DNA of 64,000 nt from Devosia subaequoris (lineage in GTDB: Bacteria > Pseudomonadota > Alphaproteobacteria > Rhizobiales > Devosiaceae). The DNA lies in the NCBI RefSeq assembly GCF_014197055.1, contig NZ_JACIEW010000006.1, positions 1 to 64,000 of the forward strand. Direction: 5' to 3'. The stretch's first letter is position 1, and each line of letters begins with the position of its first letter. The notes under the pieces are model-generated. The model saw nothing but the letters and a program-made list of their open reading frames with translations. It did no database searches and was not told the DNA's origin. Positions 61,212-64,000 of this stretch are shown here, one piece after another. Made by a program: the position numbers and the translations under genes.

Positions 61212-61904
61212 ATGAAACTTCAGGCCGTATCCAACCGCAAACTCTATATTCAGATCGCAGACCAGATTCGCGATCAGATCGCGGCTGGCGCTGTGGAGGC
61301 GGGGCAACAGCTTCCCTCCGAACGCGAACTTGCGCTGAGCCTTGGCGTTTCCCGACCGACAGTGCGCGAAGCCCTGATCGCGCTTGAAGTGGCCGGACTG
61401 GTGGAGGTGCGCGTTGGCGTCGGTGCCTTTGTCCGGCAGCGCGAGAGCAGCACGAATGCTCTGCCGGAATTGAGCTCCTCACCGCTTGAGATCACCTCAG
61501 TGCGTCGCCTTTTGGAACCCGAGGCAGCAGCCCTGGCCAGCCAGACCATTACGCCCGAAGGCAAGATCCGGCTCGAAGAGACCCTGAGCCGGATGCGGCA
61601 CGAGACTGCGACCGGGCGCTGGTTGGTCGAGAGTGATCGCATGCTGCACATGACACTGGCCGATGCTTGCGGCAACGCAGTGCTGCGCGAATTGCTTGAT
61701 GGCCTGTGGAAGGCCCGTGGCGACGAGCTCGACACCCGGTTTCATCAGCACCTGATCGAAACCGGCACGGTACGCGAACACATTCTGATTGACCATGAGG
61801 CGATTGTTGCGGCGGTGGTCGGCGGCGACAGCGAAGGTGCGCGGTCTGCCATGGCGCAACACCTGGACTTTGTTGCCGATGCCATGCTGGAGGCCTGGGA
61901 GTAA
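61212..61904 (+). CDS. FadR/GntR-family transcriptional regulator
   Basis: A 230-residue GntR protein with the winged helix at about 10-75 (YIQIADQIRDQIAAGAVEAGQQLPSERELALSLGVSRPTVREAL) and a C-terminal FCD all-helical effector domain with metal-type histidines (DHEAIVAAV, MAQHLDFVADAM). GGGGAGA precedes the ATG. It diverges from the fucose-type operon across 141 bases that hold the operator, so it is that operon's presumed regulator, answering to a sugar acid. Confidence 0.93.
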   Translation: MKLQAVSNRKLYIQIADQIRDQIAAGAVEAGQQLPSERELALSLGVSRPTVREALIALEVAGLVEVRVGVGAFVRQRESSTNALPELSSSPLEITSVRRLLEPEAAALASQTITPEGKIRLEETLSRMRHETATGRWLVESDRMLHMTLADACGNAVLRELLDGLWKARGDELDTRFHQHLIETGTVREHILIDHEAIVAAVVGGDSEGARSAMAQHLDFVADAMLEAWE

Positions 61905-62032
61905 GCCATTGCCCCGCGCGCTGCGGACCACAGTCGAAATTTCCCCGTTTCGAACGGAAATTGGGTTCCAAGACTTCGCTTTGACAACCCAAGTTCTATA
62001 GGTTTGTGACAAACAGACTTTGGAGTTCTCCC

Positions 62033-62935
62033 ATGCGCCTTTCCACCTTTGCCACCGCCGCTGTGCTGGCCGTGACCCCGATTGCCGTGCAGGCTCAGGA
62101 TGTCACCCCGCTGGTGAGCGCTGAATGGCTGAAGGCTCGTGCCGGTGACGACAATCTCGTCATCCTCGACATTCGCGCCGACATCGAAAACACCGATCTG
62201 GGCGAATTGCCCTATATCGCCAACGCCGTTGTTGCCCCGTACAACACCGCCGGCTGGCGCACCGAAATCGAAGGCGTGCCGGGCCAGATCCCGCCGGCCG
62301 AACAGATTGCCGAACTGATCGGGAGCCTGGGCATTGATGGCGATGACCATGTGGTGATCGTGCCATGGGGCACCGACAGTTCCGAATTCGGTGGCGCAAC
62401 TCGCGTCTACTGGACTTTCAAGTATCTCGGCCATGACGAGGTTTCGATCCTCGATGGCGGCTGGCGCCAGTATGACGCCCAGGGCGGCGAGCGCGTGGCC
62501 GAGGCCAGCGTGCCGGAAGCGGCTGAATTCCCCTATGAAGTACGCGAAGAGCTGCGGGCCACCACCGCAGACGTGGAAGCGGCACTGGCAGCAGGTACAA
62601 AGCTGGTCGATGGTCGGCCCAATGCGCAGTTCATTGGCGAAGCCAAGAGCCCGGTTGCTCGCGTTGCCGGCACCATTCCCGGCGCCTTGAACCTTGAGAA
62701 CTCCGCGGTCTACAGCGCTGAGTATGCCAGCTTTGCCCAGCCCGAGACCATTGCTGCGCTGGCCGAGGGCATCGGCCTGGGTGCCGATGAAGAGAACATC
62801 GTCTTCTGCAATACCGGTCACTGGGCGTCGGTGGTGTGGTTTGCGCTGCACGAAGTAGGCGGCAACAAGAACACCGCCATGTATGATGGATCGATGGCTG
62901 AGTGGACGGCCGATCCGGCGCGCCCGGTCGAATAG
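62033..62935 (+). CDS. Periplasmic rhodanese-type sulfurtransferase
   Basis: A 300-residue two-domain rhodanese with a Sec signal peptide (MRLSTFATAAVLAV to about residue 21, cut after VQA). The catalytic loop C259-N-T-G-H-W-A-S lies in the second domain; the first domain lacks the cysteine, as usual for SseA-like enzymes. GGAG lies seven bases before the ATG at 62033. The next gene is a YeeE/YedE permease, so the pair likely handles thiosulfate or persulfide sulfur at the periplasmic side. Confidence 0.9.
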   Translation: MRLSTFATAAVLAVTPIAVQAQDVTPLVSAEWLKARAGDDNLVILDIRADIENTDLGELPYIANAVVAPYNTAGWRTEIEGVPGQIPPAEQIAELIGSLGIDGDDHVVIVPWGTDSSEFGGATRVYWTFKYLGHDEVSILDGGWRQYDAQGGERVAEASVPEAAEFPYEVREELRATTADVEAALAAGTKLVDGRPNAQFIGEAKSPVARVAGTIPGALNLENSAVYSAEYASFAQPETIAALAEGIGLGADEENIVFCNTGHWASVVWFALHEVGGNKNTAMYDGSMAEWTADPARPVE

Positions 62936-62966
62936 ACCGAACCCCACAAAGGTCAGACGCCAGAAT

Positions 62967-62995
62967 GGATGTTGCGCCCGACCGGCGCAGCATCC
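62967..62995 (+). other. 12-base stem-loop between rhodanese and permease genes
   Basis: GGATGTTGCGCC (62967-62978) pairs with GGCGCAGCATCC (62984-62995), one G-T pair, loop CGACC. No T run follows, so a full terminator is unlikely; mRNA processing or stabilisation of the rhodanese message fits better. Confidence 0.6.
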
Positions 62996-63028
62996 AAAAC
63001 GTGTTCAGCACAAGAAATCAGAAGCACC

Positions 63029-64000
63029 ATGAGCGACATATCCGCATCCGGTCCTAAATACCTGCCCCCGGTCCTACCCGACCGCTGGCCCCTGATTATC
63101 GCCACAGCCGTGCTTGTGGCAGGTTTCCTTATGGTGACCAGCCTGGTCGATCTACGCCAGGGTGCGCTGTTCCTGATCGGTGGCGCGCTAGGCGCCACCC
63201 TGTTTCATGGCAGTTTCGGATTTACCGGCGGCTGGCGCCGCATGGTGGTGGAAAAACGCGGCCGTTCGATGCGGGCGCAGATGCTGATGATCGGGGTGGC
63301 CGCCATCGCCATGATCCCGCTGGTTGCCGCCGGTTCGATCGGTGGGCAGGCCATTGTTGGTGCCGCTGCGCCGGTCGGGGTTTCCGTTCTGCTCGGGGCG
63401 GCCATGTTCGGCCTGGGCATGCAATTGGGCGGTGGCTGCGGCTCAGGCACCCTGTTCACCGTTGGCGGTGGATCGGCACGCATGCTGGTGACGCTGACAT
63501 TCTTCATTATCGGGGCGCTGATCGGAACGGCTCACCTGCCGTTCTGGCTGGAGCAGCCCTCGCTGGGCACATTCAGCCTGGGGGCCGAAATCGGCATTGC
63601 CGGCGCACTGGCTGTAACCATTGCGGCCCTGGCACTGGTGGCGCTTGTCACCGCGCTGATTGAACGCCGTGCGCATGGTAATCTTGAAGCCGAGCCAGTG
63701 CCGGCCCGCCCGGGCTGGAGCTGGCTGTGGCTTGGCCCCTGGCCGCTGGTCGGCGCCGGGCTTCTGCTTGCCCTGCTCAACATCGCCACGCTGCTGACCG
63801 CCGGTCATCCCTGGTCGATCACCTATGGTTTTGGCCTTTGGGGTGCAAAAATCGCGCAAGGCATCGGCATCGATGTCGCGAGCTGGGAATTCTGGACCTG
63901 GCCGGCGCAGGCCCAGGCGCTCAACTCCTCAGTGCTGGCCAATTCGGTTTCGGTGATGAATTTCGGCCTGGTCCTGGGCGCCGCCATTGCAGCCGCGGTC
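63029..64000 (+). CDS. YeeE/YedE (TsuA-like) thiosulfate permease, 3' end outside the window
   Basis: The first 324 codons of a polytopic membrane protein that runs off the right edge in frame. It has at least eight hydrophobic helices and the conserved cysteine motif QLGGGCGSGTLFTVGGGSAR, which in TsuA conducts thiosulfate through the membrane. The N-terminus (SDISASGPKYLPPVLPDRWP) is polar. It follows the periplasmic rhodanese gene by 93 bases containing a stem-loop. A YeeD/TsuB partner could lie just beyond the window. Confidence 0.85.
   Translation, partial: MSDISASGPKYLPPVLPDRWPLIIATAVLVAGFLMVTSLVDLRQGALFLIGGALGATLFHGSFGFTGGWRRMVVEKRGRSMRAQMLMIGVAAIAMIPLVAAGSIGGQAIVGAAAPVGVSVLLGAAMFGLGMQLGGGCGSGTLFTVGGGSARMLVTLTFFIIGALIGTAHLPFWLEQPSLGTFSLGAEIGIAGALAVTIAALALVALVTALIERRAHGNLEAEPVPARPGWSWLWLGPWPLVGAGLLLALLNIATLLTAGHPWSITYGFGLWGAKIAQGIGIDVASWEFWTWPAQAQALNSSVLANSVSVMNFGLVLGAAIAAAV

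Noticed and set aside
1..64000. CRISPR array, prophage, insertion sequence or integrase
   Set aside because: No regular spaced direct repeats, no transposase or integrase motif and no phage structural gene were seen on either strand.

Overview
The window looks like chromosome from a GC-rich alphaproteobacterium of the order Hyphomicrobiales, plausibly near Devosia or Pelagibacterium. Supporting signs are a GcrA cell-cycle regulator behind a cluster of GANTC (CcrM-type) sites, a LuxR/LuxI acyl-homoserine-lactone pair, an iron-type TGA-N9-TCA palindrome before a siderophore operon, M81 (MlrC-like) peptidase families, and a dispersed intergenic palindrome family of the kind common in this order. 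The genus is inferred, not shown. There is no phage, insertion sequence, tRNA gene or CRISPR array.

Layout. 1-0.13 kb: probable leader of an rRNA operon whose 16S lies off the left edge (minus strand). 0.7-5.2 kb: orphan cysA ATPase, a processive family-2 glycosyltransferase, and the luxI/luxR pair. 5.2-9.7 kb: Hsp33, argF, argD, gcrA. 9.7-16.2 kb: PhoR-like kinase, polyphosphate kinase 2, M29 aminopeptidase, a long structured non-coding region with a putative 15-codon leader peptide, then an ABC exporter and a small membrane protein. 16.2-23.8 kb: DUF924 and glyoxalase-fold proteins, a frameshifted class D beta-lactamase, 3-methyladenine glycosylase, two stress-type genes, RecQ, and a DUF1624-type membrane protein. 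23.8-33.3 kb: a heterodimeric ABC exporter with one degenerate ATP site, a TSUP permease with a LysR regulator, and a four-gene siderophore uptake operon.

33.3-50.7 kb: a PAS-GGDEF protein, a sugar isomerase-like protein, a toxin-antitoxin pair with a perfect operator, a small catabolic operon (RidA, SDR, D-threonine-aldolase-type enzyme), an M81 peptidase, and a seven-gene amino-sugar type operon (Gfo/Idh oxidoreductase, ABC importer, RpiR regulator, GH20 hexosaminidase). 50.9-55.2 kb: MFS transporter, second M81 peptidase, DeoR regulator and a hydratase-fold enzyme. 55.2-61.9 kb: L-fuconate-type sugar acid catabolism (dehydratase, SDR, RbsBCA-type importer) with a divergent FadR/GntR regulator. 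62-64 kb: periplasmic rhodanese and a YeeE/YedE (TsuA-like) thiosulfate permease running off the right edge.

The most unusual items are the toxin-antitoxin pair whose antitoxin carries a DUF7662-like N-terminus instead of a classic DNA-binding fold, the structured 830-base region with leader peptide before the ABC exporter, the GANTC cluster before gcrA, and the repeat family (about nine copies), two of which share 32 identical bases around a 2.2-kb segment.
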